A program made the position numbers and the translations under genes. This document shows, in pieces, positions 16,068-25,548 of a DNA stretch of 64,000 bases (positions are counted from its first letter, which is position 1; the number at the start of each line of letters is the position of its first letter). The stretch lies in contig CAKZQC010000020.1 of the NCBI GenBank assembly GCA_937139495.1, forward strand, positions 1-64,000. The letters are read 5' to 3'. Origin of the DNA: an uncultured Saprospiraceae bacterium (GTDB lineage: Bacteria > Bacteroidota > Bacteroidia > Chitinophagales > Saprospiraceae). Below the pieces are notes generated by a model. That model was not told the origin of the DNA, searched no databases, and saw nothing but the letters and a program-made list of their open reading frames with translations.

Positions 16068-17366
16068 TTATTCGGCTAGTTTATCTGCCAACATCTGGCG
16101 AATAAATGGAGGCAAAGTAAAGGCAGCCAACTGCATATCAGGTGTATAGTATTGCAATTTTTCTTGTTGAGAGAAAATAGCAGAGCTAACCATATCGAAG
16201 GCATTTGTTTCGATCGCTTTGCCTTTTTGGGCAATTGTGAAACTCCACATACCTGACGGGTAAGTAGAAATATATGCCAAGTAACGGCTAACTGATTCTA
16301 CTCCAAATAGTTTGCTCAAACAAGCATTCAATTCCAAGAAAGCCTCGGTATTGAACATCGGGCTTTCGCTCTGCAAGCAGATGATACCACCTTCACGCAA
16401 GGCATTGTAAGCCGTTTGGTAGAAGCTATCAGAGAACAAACCTTCGGCAGGACCTTCTGGGTCAGAACCATCAATGATGATCAAATCAAAAGAGTTGGCA
16501 GGGGCGTTCTCTAGATAATCAATACCATCTGCAATTTTGAGATCCAATTTTGGATTGCTAAACGCAGAAGAAACGGTAGGGAAGTGCTCTTTGGAAGCAT
16601 TCACTACATTTTCGTCAATTTCGACCATCACTACTTCTTCAATACCTTTGTGGCGGAAAAGTTCTCTGACGGTACCACCATCACCACCACCAATCACCAA
16701 TGCTTTTTTGACATTGCCATGAATGAAAGTAGGCACGTGGCTAATCATTTCGTGATAGATAAACTCATCTTTTTCGGTGACCATAACCATATCGTCAATC
16801 GTCAACATCTTGCCGTAGGCATAGGTATTGAGTACACGTACCGTTTGGTAGTCCGATTTGGCATGGAACAACAGTTCGCCTGTGTGACGCAAAGACAAAG
16901 CTACGTTGTCATCTTTGTCTGTAAACCATACATCACGCTTGTAAGCAGGATTATGCTCTTCTTCTGCATTTTCTCTTTCCTTACTGAGGTAATCAACGTC
17001 TATACGCTTGAGCAAATCAATTTGCCCCCTGTTGATTTCCATCGCCGAACCGTGTGATGCCTCAAAAGCTTTCTTGAGATAATCGTAAGCAATCCAAGGG
17101 TTGACTTCTGTACCACAAGTAAAAACATCTACTGCTGCATATTGGTATTCTGGCCAAGCATGAATAGCTAAGTGGCTTTCTTGAATAACTACTACACCTG
17201 ACACGCCATAAGGCGAAAAGTGGTGAAAAGTAGAATTGATAACGGTCGCTTCTGCTTCTTTAGCAGCACCCACCATTGATTTTTCGATGACAATAACGTC
17301 ATTCAGAATTTCAGCGTTACAGCCATAAAATTCTACTAAGATGTGTCTTCCTAGTGCATTGCTCAT
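16068..17366 (-). CDS. speDE: Fused S-adenosylmethionine decarboxylase / spermidine synthase
   Basis: A 432-residue two-domain enzyme. Residues 1-130 are a prokaryotic AdoMet decarboxylase: [16 protein letters not shown], then the self-cleavage site [11 protein letters not shown], where Ser64 would become the pyruvoyl cofactor, and the Cys in VFTCG. Residues about 145-390 are an aminopropyltransferase: [21 protein letters not shown], the acidic VEIDENVV and the catalytic [13 protein letters not shown]. The single chain would make decarboxylated AdoMet and use it on putrescine to form spermidine. Self-cleavage would release a small N-terminal beta chain. An agmatinase-family gene at 28488 could supply putrescine. 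Confidence 0.92.
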   Translation of the reverse strand: MSNALGRHILVEFYGCNAEILNDVIVIEKSMVGAAKEAEATVINSTFHHFSPYGVSGVVVIQESHLAIHAWPEYQYAAVDVFTCGTEVNPWIAYDYLKKAFEASHGSAMEINRGQIDLLKRIDVDYLSKERENAEEEHNPAYKRDVWFTDKDDNVALSLRHTGELLFHAKSDYQTVRVLNTYAYGKMLTIDDMVMVTEKDEFIYHEMISHVPTFIHGNVKKALVIGGGDGGTVRELFRHKGIEEVVMVEIDENVVNASKEHFPTVSSAFSNPKLDLKIADGIDYLENAPANSFDLIIIDGSDPEGPAEGLFSDSFYQTAYNALREGGIICLQSESPMFNTEAFLELNACLSKLFGVESVSRYLAYISTYPSGMWSFTIAQKGKAIETNAFDMVSSAIFSQQEKLQYYTPDMQLAAFTLPPFIRQMLADKLAE

Positions 17367-17470
17367 TGATTTATTTTTTATTTGGTCGAAATTAATAATA
17401 TCTATTTACTTTTGCAGAGCATACTTAAGTTGTAATAATGTCTTTTATTCAAATGCAAGTAAAATTCGGT

Positions 17471-17478
17471 CAAAAGTA
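17471..17478 (-). promoter_or_regulatory. Candidate promoter for speD-speE
   Basis: On the minus strand TACTTTTG matches TAnnTTTG, about 105 bases upstream of the start codon. No clear -33 box. The remaining spacer, 17367-17615, is AT-rich and shows no other feature. Confidence 0.35.
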
Positions 17479-17615
17479 TGATTTTTTAAGTCATCTTTAT
17501 GAAAAGATAATTTTTTTTTTCGCCTAATGGATATATTAACATTTGAATAGAAGTGAAATGTCAATTACATGAAGTAATTTTAGTGTATTGCCTGCATGAA
17601 AAGTAAGTGTTTTAG

Positions 17616-19052
17616 CTATTTTCCACTTCCTTTCAATATAACCAAAACAGTATAAAAAAGAATTTTAATATCGAGCCCTAACGACAAATTTTCGATATAC
17701 ATAATATCAATTTTGAGTCGCTGCACCATTTCATCTACATTAGAAGCATAGCCATATTTGACCTGTCCCCAAGAGGTAATGCCAGGGCGGACTTTATGCA
17801 ATTGATGTACATGAGGAGCTTTTAGGGCGATTTGGTCTATATAATACTGTCGCTCAGGACGAGGACCAACCAAGGACATATCTCCAATCAAGACGTTCCA
17901 AAACTGTGGAATTTCGTCTAGTCGATATTTTCGCATTTTTTTGCCCCAAGGCGTACAGCGATTATCTTCATCGGAAGAAAGCTGCGGGCCTAGCTTTTCG
18001 GCATCGGTGTACATGGAGCGAAATTTATAAATCATAAACGGCTTACCGTGTTTCCCAATTCGTTCTTGTGCATAAAAAATAGGTCCTTTGGAGGATAACA
18101 TGACCCGAATCGCTACGAATAGATAAAGTGGGCTACAGAGTAACAACACCAAGCTCGATACGAGCAAGTCTATCATTCGCTTAGTAAGTCGCAACGAGAA
18201 GGGAATAAACTGCGTTTTGATTTCGATCAATACCGCTCCATATACATTCGCCATCTGCACTTTTCCAATCAATATATCATACATATCGGGCTGTACTTTG
18301 ATGACGATTTTGTGGCTATGCTGATCCAAGATGCCCAAAATGCTTTTGAGTTGGTGGTGTTCCTTGGGAGCCAATGCGATAATCACCTCTTCGATATGTT
18401 GCTGCTCTATTATTTGATGCAAATCAGATAAGTTGCCCAACTGTGGCAACACCTCCTTCAGTGGATTGATTGTATTGGGTGTTGTATTGATATAGCCCAA
18501 TATGTGATAACCAAGGCTGTGTGTCTGATTCTTGATTTCTTGATAGAGTTCTTCTAGTTTGGGGTGTTGCCCAATAAACAAGGTATTGAAACTGAACTTG
18601 CCTCGCTTAATACGTCGGCTCGCAATGGTCAATATAACCATTCGGGCGAAAGCCGTCAGGGAAAAGTGAAAGAACATAACGCCCAAAAACGATAGATAAT
18701 AGCCGCGATAGCCGCCCATATAATTGACTAAGTCATCGAGGAGAATAGCAAAAAATAGAAACAATGCCCCCGCAAAACTTACCAATAAAGTGCGAGCTAA
18801 CTCAGACAGTCGAGACATTCGATAGACACTTCGGTAGCTGTTGAATACAATATGAAACATAACCCATATAATGGGCACAATCAAGAGTCCATACAGGAAG
18901 CTTTGTGTCTCAAAAAGTTGCCAATAAAATTCTCTATCCTCAATATACACCCGTCTAAAAACCACAAACACCACCCAAGACAATACTGCCATTAAGTAAT
19001 CGCTCAAAATATAAAGGGCTACGCCCTTAGGTAGGCTTGAAGTAAACTTCAT
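17616..19052 (-). CDS. Polyprenyl-phosphate sugar phosphotransferase (exopolysaccharide)
   Basis: A 478-residue membrane enzyme of the WcaJ/WbaP-like class, which transfers a sugar phosphate to undecaprenyl phosphate to start polysaccharide repeat synthesis. The N-terminal part has four or five helices (about 10-155) followed by a CoA-binding-like region (FNTLFIGQHPKLEEL, residues about 180-260). The C-terminal catalytic domain has KRMIDLLVSSLVLLLCSPLY, FYAQERIGKHGKPFMIYKFRSM, KYRLDEIPQFWNVLIGDMS, LVGPRPERQYY and VRPGITSWGQV. The full-length motif set is present. No polysaccharide cluster surrounds it; the next gene downstream in transcript order is unrelated. Confidence 0.9.
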   Translation of the reverse strand: MKFTSSLPKGVALYILSDYLMAVLSWVVFVVFRRVYIEDREFYWQLFETQSFLYGLLIVPIIWVMFHIVFNSYRSVYRMSRLSELARTLLVSFAGALFLFFAILLDDLVNYMGGYRGYYLSFLGVMFFHFSLTAFARMVILTIASRRIKRGKFSFNTLFIGQHPKLEELYQEIKNQTHSLGYHILGYINTTPNTINPLKEVLPQLGNLSDLHQIIEQQHIEEVIIALAPKEHHQLKSILGILDQHSHKIVIKVQPDMYDILIGKVQMANVYGAVLIEIKTQFIPFSLRLTKRMIDLLVSSLVLLLCSPLYLFVAIRVMLSSKGPIFYAQERIGKHGKPFMIYKFRSMYTDAEKLGPQLSSDEDNRCTPWGKKMRKYRLDEIPQFWNVLIGDMSLVGPRPERQYYIDQIALKAPHVHQLHKVRPGITSWGQVKYGYASNVDEMVQRLKIDIMYIENLSLGLDIKILFYTVLVILKGSGK

Positions 19053-19088
19053 AGTGTGCGTAATAAGATTGGATAACCGTAAGGAAAA

Positions 19089-19979
19089 TTAAAAATGCAA
19101 TAACTTGATGTTATCTACATAGATAGCCGCCTTATCGGTATCAAGACTTTTGATAGATTGTAACACAATACTGTACTGTGCCGCTTCAGCAGCAAAAACA
19201 GTTTCGGTTAGGTTGAAATAGATTTTATTCCAAGTATTATTTGGATTGACTCCTGCAATATAAGTAGTTTGAGTAGAACCATCGGTATAATGGGCAATAA
19301 TACCGACACTAAGGGCGGTATTTGTCTTGTAATCCATTTCCAAATAAATAGGAAAAGAAGTTCCTACGGGCTGCAATTGAGAATATTTGACGGAAGTCGC
19401 TACTATACATTCCAAGTTGGCACTGTCGAGCACAATCTCCCCAGAATAATTGCCTTCAAATACATCGGTGTTCTGCCGACGCATAAACGTATTAGGGTTA
19501 TTGTCCAAGTCGGTACTGAAAACGGTTCCTGTTGGTTCAAAATCCTCAATAATACGTATCGTGGCAGTACTATCATAGGTCAATACAGGTGCAAAAGTAT
19601 CGGTACGACCTGCTTCCAGATCTACAACCATCTCAAACGGCTGATAAAAAGGATAAATACGGCGTGTATTGGCAATCCCATTTTCGGCAATCCCAGCAGA
19701 AATACGAATCGTATTGGTCGGGAAATTGTCATCTAATATGACAGGGAATGTAACGGCAGGGAGGGTATTGGCTCCCAATACTTGCCCATCGACACTTATC
19801 CAAGCATCTTGTATATTGGCAGAACCTCCGCCCTGACTGCCATCGTTGGCTACCTCTAGGTAGATATTGTCAACATATACGTAGGCTGGAAGTGGCGGAT
19901 TGCTGTCCTTGATACATCCCGTCCAAAGTAAAGAGAATGTAAACAAAAAGGCATAAAATAATCGAATTTGCTTGGTCAT
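19089..19979 (-). CDS. Lipoprotein of unknown function
   Basis: A 296-residue lipoprotein with lipobox LLWTGC (Cys22). The mature part begins PPLPAYVYVDNIYLEV and ends KAAIYVDNIKLLHF; the middle is all beta, with FEGNYSGEIVLDSAN and FPIYLEMDYKTN segments reminiscent of a galactose-binding-like or carbohydrate-binding jelly roll. The IYVDNI phrase occurs near both ends. The family is not recognised. It lies 36 bases upstream of the sugar transferase on the same strand, so the two are probably co-transcribed and the protein may act in surface polysaccharide handling. Confidence 0.6.
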   Translation of the reverse strand: MTKQIRLFYAFLFTFSLLWTGCIKDSNPPLPAYVYVDNIYLEVANDGSQGGGSANIQDAWISVDGQVLGANTLPAVTFPVILDDNFPTNTIRISAGIAENGIANTRRIYPFYQPFEMVVDLEAGRTDTFAPVLTYDSTATIRIIEDFEPTGTVFSTDLDNNPNTFMRRQNTDVFEGNYSGEIVLDSANLECIVATSVKYSQLQPVGTSFPIYLEMDYKTNTALSVGIIAHYTDGSTQTTYIAGVNPNNTWNKIYFNLTETVFAAEAAQYSIVLQSIKSLDTDKAAIYVDNIKLLHF

Positions 19980-20170
19980 AAATCGTGTTGTTTTTGCAAA
20001 AATATCTTTTTTGCTTCAAAAGTAAAGTACTTCTTTGGTATAAATGCCTTCTTAACATAAAAAGGTTGGTTAATTGACACAATTTAGCAATAAAATGGGG
20101 GTTACTTTAATAGGCTGTTTTGTTTATAATCACTTAATTTGTTTTTCTGGATTTCTGTTTGGCAATGACC

Positions 20171-20178
20171 TACTTTTG
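20171..20178 (+). promoter_or_regulatory. Candidate promoter for the repeat lipoprotein
   Basis: TACTTTTG matches TAnnTTTG, giving a leader of about 67 bases before the ATG at 20251. The leader is A/C-rich. Confidence 0.4.
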
Positions 20179-20250
20179 CACTATCAAATTATTAAAAAAC
20201 AAACAAAGAATTACAAAATTTCACACCACCCAAACAAAATAACAAAAGTC

Positions 20251-20619
20251 ATGAACAAACTAAATATCCTTTTCTTCGCCCTTACTATTTTATTAACTGT
20301 TGGTTGTCAAAAAGACGAATTGATAGATTTTGAAGAAAAAGCAACTATCCCTGTACAGCCAACTGTGGCACCAATTAATATGCAAGTATTGCAGTCGCAA
20401 AATGAAAAAACAACTTCAGGTGAATATCAGTTAGGTGAGGACGGTTCTATTATAGTAGATCCAACTCAGCCCAATGCAGGTAACCAAGTATCTGTATCTA
20501 GAGCGAACAAGCAGGGAAGAGGCGAATATCAGTTAGGTGAGGACGGTTCTATCATAGTAGATCCAATTCAGCCTAATACAGGTAACCAAGTATCTAGCTC
20601 AAAAGTAAGCAAACGATAA
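20251..20619 (+). CDS. Small lipoprotein with two 34-residue repeats
   Basis: A 122-residue lipoprotein with lipobox LLTVGC (Cys19). The mature part contains two near-identical copies of GEYQLGEDGSIIVDP followed by a Q-P-N-x-GNQVS tail, with a period of 34 residues (102 bases; 20419 and 20521). The DNA copies differ at only a few positions, so the duplication is recent. Function is unknown. The ATG at 20251 is chosen because the signal peptide starts there; the longer in-frame extension to 20074 crosses the predicted promoter. A (CA)n microsatellite and a terminator follow. Confidence 0.65.
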   Translation: MNKLNILFFALTILLTVGCQKDELIDFEEKATIPVQPTVAPINMQVLQSQNEKTTSGEYQLGEDGSIIVDPTQPNAGNQVSVSRANKQGRGEYQLGEDGSIIVDPIQPNTGNQVSSSKVSKR

Positions 20620-20637
20620 AAAATATTATCGCAAAGG

Positions 20638-20664
20638 ACACACACACACACACACACACACACA
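20638..20664 (+). repeat. (AC)13 dinucleotide microsatellite
   Basis: Twenty-seven bases of perfect alternating A and C lie between the lipoprotein stop codon and its terminator, so they would be in the 3' untranslated part of the mRNA. Long pure dinucleotide runs are uncommon in bacterial chromosomes and prone to slippage. Confidence 0.95.
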
Positions 20665-20668
20665 AGTA

Positions 20669-20709
20669 AGGGGTGCAAAATATTTATATTTTGTACCCCC
20701 TTTTTTTTC
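20669..20709 (+). terminator. Terminator after the repeat lipoprotein
   Basis: GGGGTGCAAAATA pairs with TATTTTGTACCCC (with one G-U) around a short loop, followed by a run of T. The opposite strand may also use it to end the DUF2452 gene. Confidence 0.8.
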
Positions 20710-20726
20710 TAAAAAAAACAGCTTGT

Positions 20727-21206
20727 TTATGGAATGTGGTCTTCTAGTATTTGCCAAGTATGATCGGCCAATAAGCGGACTTGTGCCAAAAAGTTGGGGT
20801 AAGGACAGCCAGAGCGTCCCCATTCATGGTCGCCAATGACAGAAAGTACAGCCGTCAGGTCTTCTTTTTGATAAAGGTAATAGACATGATTGATTAGTGG
20901 TTTGAAACCAATATCGGCACTATAAATCATTTCCGAGACCTCTACTCGTTTCTGTATTTTTTGAGCTTGACTGGCTATCAACTCCATTTGCTTGCGCAAT
21001 TGATCAAGCTGCATATTGGTTTGTTCGTGCATGGCTTCTACAGCCAACCCTTTGGTTCTGCCCTTATCCATAGGGCGTATGACTGCACCACCTACGGTAT
21101 GAGCATAAGGCAACAAGTGCGGATTTTCTGCAATTTTATCCTTGTCAATTGGATTGACAAAACCTTTTTTGCCTTTTTCTTCTGATTCTTCTTCGTTCTT
21201 CTTCAT
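20727..21206 (-). CDS. DUF2452 family protein
   Basis: A 159-residue soluble protein. It begins with a charged Glu/Lys-rich stretch, then FVNPIDKDKIAENPHLLPYAHTVGGAVIRP and DKGRTKGLAVEAMHEQT, then a helix (QLDQLRKQMELIASQAQKIQKR) and a C-terminal beta region with HVYYLYQK and VIGDHEWG. This is the DUF2452 pattern as I recall it. Function is unknown. The ATG at 21206 is preferred over an in-frame GTG six codons upstream. It is convergent with the repeat lipoprotein across a shared terminator. Confidence 0.8.
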   Translation of the reverse strand: MKKNEEESEEKGKKGFVNPIDKDKIAENPHLLPYAHTVGGAVIRPMDKGRTKGLAVEAMHEQTNMQLDQLRKQMELIASQAQKIQKRVEVSEMIYSADIGFKPLINHVYYLYQKEDLTAVLSVIGDHEWGRSGCPYPNFLAQVRLLADHTWQILEDHIP

Positions 21207-21468
21207 CACGTTGAGTTGGGTCACAATAGCACCTAAGCTATTGCAATAGCTACAAATAATTGATTATAACAAAAGTACCGCATTATTTTTATAAATTTGT
21301 GTGGACACAAATAGTACACTTTACCTTCTGTTTCTAATTAAACGGACAATTTTGGGTATTGTTTACCAAAATACTTATCTTGAATACAGCCAGTATCAAT
21401 AATATTAAACAATAAGTTTATTTGCTAGACTCGTTCATAACCATTCCGTTATCAATGCAATTCATATC

Positions 21469-23277
21469 ATGACAATTTTTAATAAAAAAATACCATTAAT
21501 AATTACTTGCTTTTTGACCCTTTGGGCAATGAGTAGCTGTGATCCTAATCCCAAAGAAGGAGAGGGGGGTAATACTATCGAAAAAGACAGCACCCAAAAC
21601 CAAGCAACCAAGATTGTTAACCGAGATTTTACGGTTAATATTCACATGGTAGGAGAGCCAAGCAATTACAATGTCGTATTGGCAATAGATGCTATAGCTA
21701 CAGCTATATTAGCTCCTAATGTACACATGCAGTTGCTCGAAAGAGACCAACAGACTTTAGAATTTTTGCCCTATTTAGCCAAAGCACTGCCGATTATCGA
21801 AAATAAGCCCGATGGCACGATGTACTTGACTTACGAAATACGTCCAGAAGCTACTTGGGACAATGGTACGCCAATTTTAGCCTCAGATGTTGCTTTTTCT
21901 ATCAAGGCAATCAAAACCCCTACGGTAAATGCCGCTTCATTGAGAGGTTATTTTGACTTTGTAGAAGATGTCATTATAGACGAAAATAACAATCGAAGAT
22001 TTACATTCGTTTGCAATAAGCCTTATTTCATAGCCAAAGACGTAACAGGAAGTTTTCATGTATTGCCTGAATATTTCTACGATCCACAAGGCTACTTAGC
22101 GGAGTTTACGGTTGCGGAGCTCCACGATGAGACACAACAATCGACCTTGCTCAAAAATGTAAAATTGCAAAATTTTGGGGCGGCATTCAATACAGAGTTT
22201 AGCAAAAAAGCGGAAAAAATATCAGGTGCAGGAGCTTATAGAGTGGCAGAAATTAACACCAACCAAAACGTGGTGCTAGAGCGCAAAGCAGACTGGTGGG
22301 GCGATCAAGTTGATGTTCCTTATATTGCAGCCAACCCCAAACGAATTGTATTCAAAGTAATTCCTGACGAAAACTCCTCGATTGCGGTACTCAAAGACAA
22401 AGAGCTAGACGTAATGACGCTTATTAATGCTCAAAAATTTTTGGAACTCAAAGAGAACAAGATGATTGTGGACGACTATAATTTTCATACACCCAATACT
22501 TTTGGCTATTATTATATAGGTATGAATATGAAAAACCCAAAACTGGAAGATGTACGGGTGCGTCATGCACTCTCGCACTTGATAGATAAAGAAGCCGTTG
22601 TCAGAGATTTGAAAGATGGATTTGGTACGGTCACCAATGGACCTGTCAATCCTGCCAAACCTTATTATGACAAAAATATACCTGTGGTGCCGTTTGACTT
22701 GGAAGCTGCCAAAAAACTACTGCAAGAGGCGGGCTGGACAGATACGGATGGCAACAATGTACTGGATAAAATTATTGATGGCAAAAAAACAGAATTGGCA
22801 CTCAAAATAGTGTATTTGCAAAGCAATTCTTTCTACAAAAACCTAGCAACTAATTTCAAGTATGAAGCAGAACGCATAGGAGTGAAAATCGAAACGAGAG
22901 GATTGGAAAGAAATGTACTAACACGAGCAATAGAAAATAGAACCTATGAGCTCAAATGTTTGGGTTGGGGAGGTGTGCCAATGCCAGATGATTTTACGCA
23001 AGTTTGGCACTCCAAATCAATGGTGGACGGCAGTAATTATGTTGGTTTTGGTAGCCCAGAAAGCGACCAACTTATTGACCAAATTAGAATCACTACCGAC
23101 GAAACTGAACGCAATAAAATGTATATAGAATTGCAAAAGAAGATAACGGAACAACACCCTTATATTTTCTTGTTTTCGCAACAAAGCTGTACCGTCATCA
23201 ACAAAAAATTTACGAATACACACGTTTCTTCTGTTCGCCCTGGATACTTGGTGCGACTGTTTGAGCTAAACGATTAA
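21469..23277 (+). CDS. ABC transporter peptide-binding lipoprotein (SBP family 5)
   Basis: A 602-residue lipoprotein with lipobox WAMSSC (Cys24). It has the family 5 extracellular solute-binding fold: LTYEIRPEATWDNGTPILASDVAFSIKAI near residue 130, then VRHALSHLIDKEAVVRDL, FDLEAAKKLLQEAGW and a C-terminal CLGWGG...W segment. Relatives deliver oligopeptides or nickel to DppBC/OppBC permeases. No permease or ATPase gene is adjacent, so it either works with transporter genes elsewhere or has another binding role. A TAAATTTG box at 21292-21299 is a weak promoter candidate. A MITE lies 23 bases after the stop. Confidence 0.88.
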   Translation: MTIFNKKIPLIITCFLTLWAMSSCDPNPKEGEGGNTIEKDSTQNQATKIVNRDFTVNIHMVGEPSNYNVVLAIDAIATAILAPNVHMQLLERDQQTLEFLPYLAKALPIIENKPDGTMYLTYEIRPEATWDNGTPILASDVAFSIKAIKTPTVNAASLRGYFDFVEDVIIDENNNRRFTFVCNKPYFIAKDVTGSFHVLPEYFYDPQGYLAEFTVAELHDETQQSTLLKNVKLQNFGAAFNTEFSKKAEKISGAGAYRVAEINTNQNVVLERKADWWGDQVDVPYIAANPKRIVFKVIPDENSSIAVLKDKELDVMTLINAQKFLELKENKMIVDDYNFHTPNTFGYYYIGMNMKNPKLEDVRVRHALSHLIDKEAVVRDLKDGFGTVTNGPVNPAKPYYDKNIPVVPFDLEAAKKLLQEAGWTDTDGNNVLDKIIDGKKTELALKIVYLQSNSFYKNLATNFKYEAERIGVKIETRGLERNVLTRAIENRTYELKCLGWGGVPMPDDFTQVWHSKSMVDGSNYVGFGSPESDQLIDQIRITTDETERNKMYIELQKKITEQHPYIFLFSQQSCTVINKKFTNTHVSSVRPGYLVRLFELND

Positions 23278-23300
23278 TGTATTCTTATCATTCGTACTAA

Positions 23301-23527
23301 GAGCGTGTCTAAATCTATACTAATTTTTAATTTGAAAAGCCTTTTCCTGTTATATTTCACCTGTTTTTTGCTCCATAGCTAAGGCTATGCAGCAATGGCA
23401 ATGAAAAGCCCACTAGTGGTTCATTCCTCTAAGTATCCGCAGGATACTTACCCTAAAGGGTTCGTTGCATTCATCTAACAGAAAAATCCTACACAAATTA
23501 TCAAAAACTATAATTTTAGACATGCTC
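23301..23527 (-). mobile_element. 227-bp MITE, copy 2 (inverted)
   Basis: The same element as 6418-6644 in opposite orientation and the same length. It has GAGC-type terminal inverted repeats and TAA duplications at 23298-23300 and 23528-23530. About 10 of 227 positions differ between the copies. It fills most of the 309-base gap 23278-23586; the remaining 56 bases before the Pif1-like gene show no other feature. Confidence 0.88.
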
Positions 23528-23586
23528 TAAACGGGTGAGTTTTTGGCAATAGTCAAAAACTCATTCCTTATTTATACCCACATATT

Positions 23587-24867
23587 TTGGAAGAAAAAAT
23601 AGATTTAAGCCTCGATTTCAAAGGAGCATTGAAAGAAATGGAACATACCAAAAACTGTCTATTCATAACAGGAAAGGCGGGGACAGGTAAATCTACGCTG
23701 TTGCGTTTCTTCAGAAAACATACTCGCAAAAAAATAGCCGTACTGGCTCCTACGGGCATTGCTGCACTCAATGTTGGTGGGCAAACCATTCATTCTTTTT
23801 TTGGTTTTCCGCCTCGTCCACTCAAAAGAGAGGAAATAAAAGAACGTAGAAACCGCAAAATTTATCAAAATTTAGATGCTATTATCATTGACGAAATATC
23901 AATGGTACGTGCTGATATGATGGAGCAAATTGACTATTTTTTGCGACTCAATGGCAAAAATAGAACGCTTCCTTTTGGTGGTATTCAGATGATATTTTTT
24001 GGCGATTTATTCCAATTGCCACCTGTGATTGCTTCGATGGAAGAGCGTAGGCACTTCCAAGAAAATTACGAAAGTCCTTATTTCTTTTCGGCAAGTGTTT
24101 TTCAGACTTTCGTCAATATTCAGATGATAGAATTACGACACGTTTACCGACAAACCAACCGACAATTTATTCGGTTGTTGGATGCTATTCGCCTCAAGCG
24201 AATGGACGAAGATGACCTCATGACACTCAATGAGCGGCACGAAACGGACTTGGAAGACGAAGATTTTTACGTGATACTTTCGGCTCGCAATGCCAAGGTA
24301 GATGAAATCAACAAAGCCAAACTAAATGCACTGCATACAGAAGAATATTCTTACCTAGCAACTATCACGGGCGATGTCCGTGCCATGCCTGCCGAAACGC
24401 CGCTTCGACTCAAAGTAGGGGCTCAAGTGATGTTCCTCAAAAATGACCAAAAAAGACGGTACGTCAATGGTACTATTGGCAAGGTTGTACACTTGTCACA
24501 AGACAGTATTCGGGTAGAAATATTGACACCCAAAGGAACGATACAAGTCGTAGAGGTAGAGCGTTTTGAGTGGGAAGCCATCAAGCATTCTATTGACAAA
24601 AATAACGAAATAGACACCAAAAGTATTGGTACTTTTACGCAATATCCTTTGCGTCTAGCTTGGGCAATGACTATACACAAAAGCCAAGGGAAAACCTTTG
24701 AACGAGTGATTATTGATATGGGCAAAGGGGCATTTGAGTACGGTCAAACGTATGTTGCACTGAGTCGATGCACTACGTTGCAGGGCATTGTTCTACGGCA
24801 GCCACTTCGCCCACAAGATATATTGGTTGATGAGAAGATTATTGATTTTTATCAGACGCATTTTTAA
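23587..24867 (+). CDS. Pif1-like SF1 DNA helicase
   Basis: A 426-residue helicase of the Pif1/RecD-like group. Motifs: FITGKAGTGKST (Walker A, 29-37), APTGIAALNVGGQTIHSFFG (Ia), IIDEISMVRADM (II), FFGDLFQLPPV (III), LRHVYRQ (IV), and the C-terminal WAMTIHKSQGKTFERV and YVALSRC. These enzymes unwind DNA 5' to 3' and resolve G-quadruplexes. The start is uncertain: the conserved domain begins before the first ATG (23638), so the TTG at 23587 is preferred. The MITE ends 60 bases upstream and may have displaced or now supply the promoter. It is followed at 3 bases by the next gene. Confidence 0.9.
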   Translation: MEEKIDLSLDFKGALKEMEHTKNCLFITGKAGTGKSTLLRFFRKHTRKKIAVLAPTGIAALNVGGQTIHSFFGFPPRPLKREEIKERRNRKIYQNLDAIIIDEISMVRADMMEQIDYFLRLNGKNRTLPFGGIQMIFFGDLFQLPPVIASMEERRHFQENYESPYFFSASVFQTFVNIQMIELRHVYRQTNRQFIRLLDAIRLKRMDEDDLMTLNERHETDLEDEDFYVILSARNAKVDEINKAKLNALHTEEYSYLATITGDVRAMPAETPLRLKVGAQVMFLKNDQKRRYVNGTIGKVVHLSQDSIRVEILTPKGTIQVVEVERFEWEAIKHSIDKNNEIDTKSIGTFTQYPLRLAWAMTIHKSQGKTFERVIIDMGKGAFEYGQTYVALSRCTTLQGIVLRQPLRPQDILVDEKIIDFYQTHF

Positions 24868-24870
24868 GAT

Positions 24871-25515
24871 ATGGACAAAGATATATTCTTAATTGGTGGC
24901 ATTGCTATCGTTTGTGTTGCCGTAGTATATTTTAGTTTTAGACTGGTATTTGCTTACATTTACAAGGTGCAAAATAATTTTAGATTGTTGGCACAAAAGT
25001 ACCAATTGGAAGCAACCATACCAACGATAGGCGAGTGGTTGTTTAGCAATAATTACCCAACGGCAGTGGGTAACTATGAAGGCAGTCTATTGCAACTTGT
25101 CACGGATAGTGTACCTTTCGGACACCAGGGCAAAAAGATGGAAACGACTGTAAGTATGCAATTGACGACTTCGGTCGATTTCTATTTTAGTATTTGTCCT
25201 GAATATGCTCAAAAAGACCCACTTGCCAATACGGCACAGCCGATAGTTGCCATCAATGACACAACCCTACCAACATACAAAATAACAACGACCAACAAGG
25301 CAGCGATGCAGCAGCTATTAGGCAATAGTCTGATTGTAAAAGGATTGGAAGAAACGACCCTTTTGGGGAGCTTGTATCTAGACCAAAAAATGCTTCATTA
25401 TTATATGGCTAATGCCATAACGGACGAATCTATTCGACAGCATATCGAACGAGTTATTGGATTGATGAAAATGCTGGTTGTGGAGATAGAGGGGCATGGA
25501 AATCGCACTGTATAA
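24871..25515 (+). CDS. Single-pass membrane protein of unknown function
   Basis: A 214-residue protein with an N-terminal helix (about 6-27) and then a soluble part: LLAQKYQLEATIPTIGEWLFSNNYPTAVGNYEG, a beta-rich middle and a C-terminal helix RQHIERVIGLMKML. The family is not recognised. It starts 3 bases after the Pif1-like gene, so the two are co-transcribed. Nothing in the sequence points to a shared pathway. It is convergent with the next gene. Confidence 0.6.
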   Translation: MDKDIFLIGGIAIVCVAVVYFSFRLVFAYIYKVQNNFRLLAQKYQLEATIPTIGEWLFSNNYPTAVGNYEGSLLQLVTDSVPFGHQGKKMETTVSMQLTTSVDFYFSICPEYAQKDPLANTAQPIVAINDTTLPTYKITTTNKAAMQQLLGNSLIVKGLEETTLLGSLYLDQKMLHYYMANAITDESIRQHIERVIGLMKMLVVEIEGHGNRTV

Positions 25516-25548
25516 ACACTTTGTTGTGTTTCTGCTACCCACCTAACT

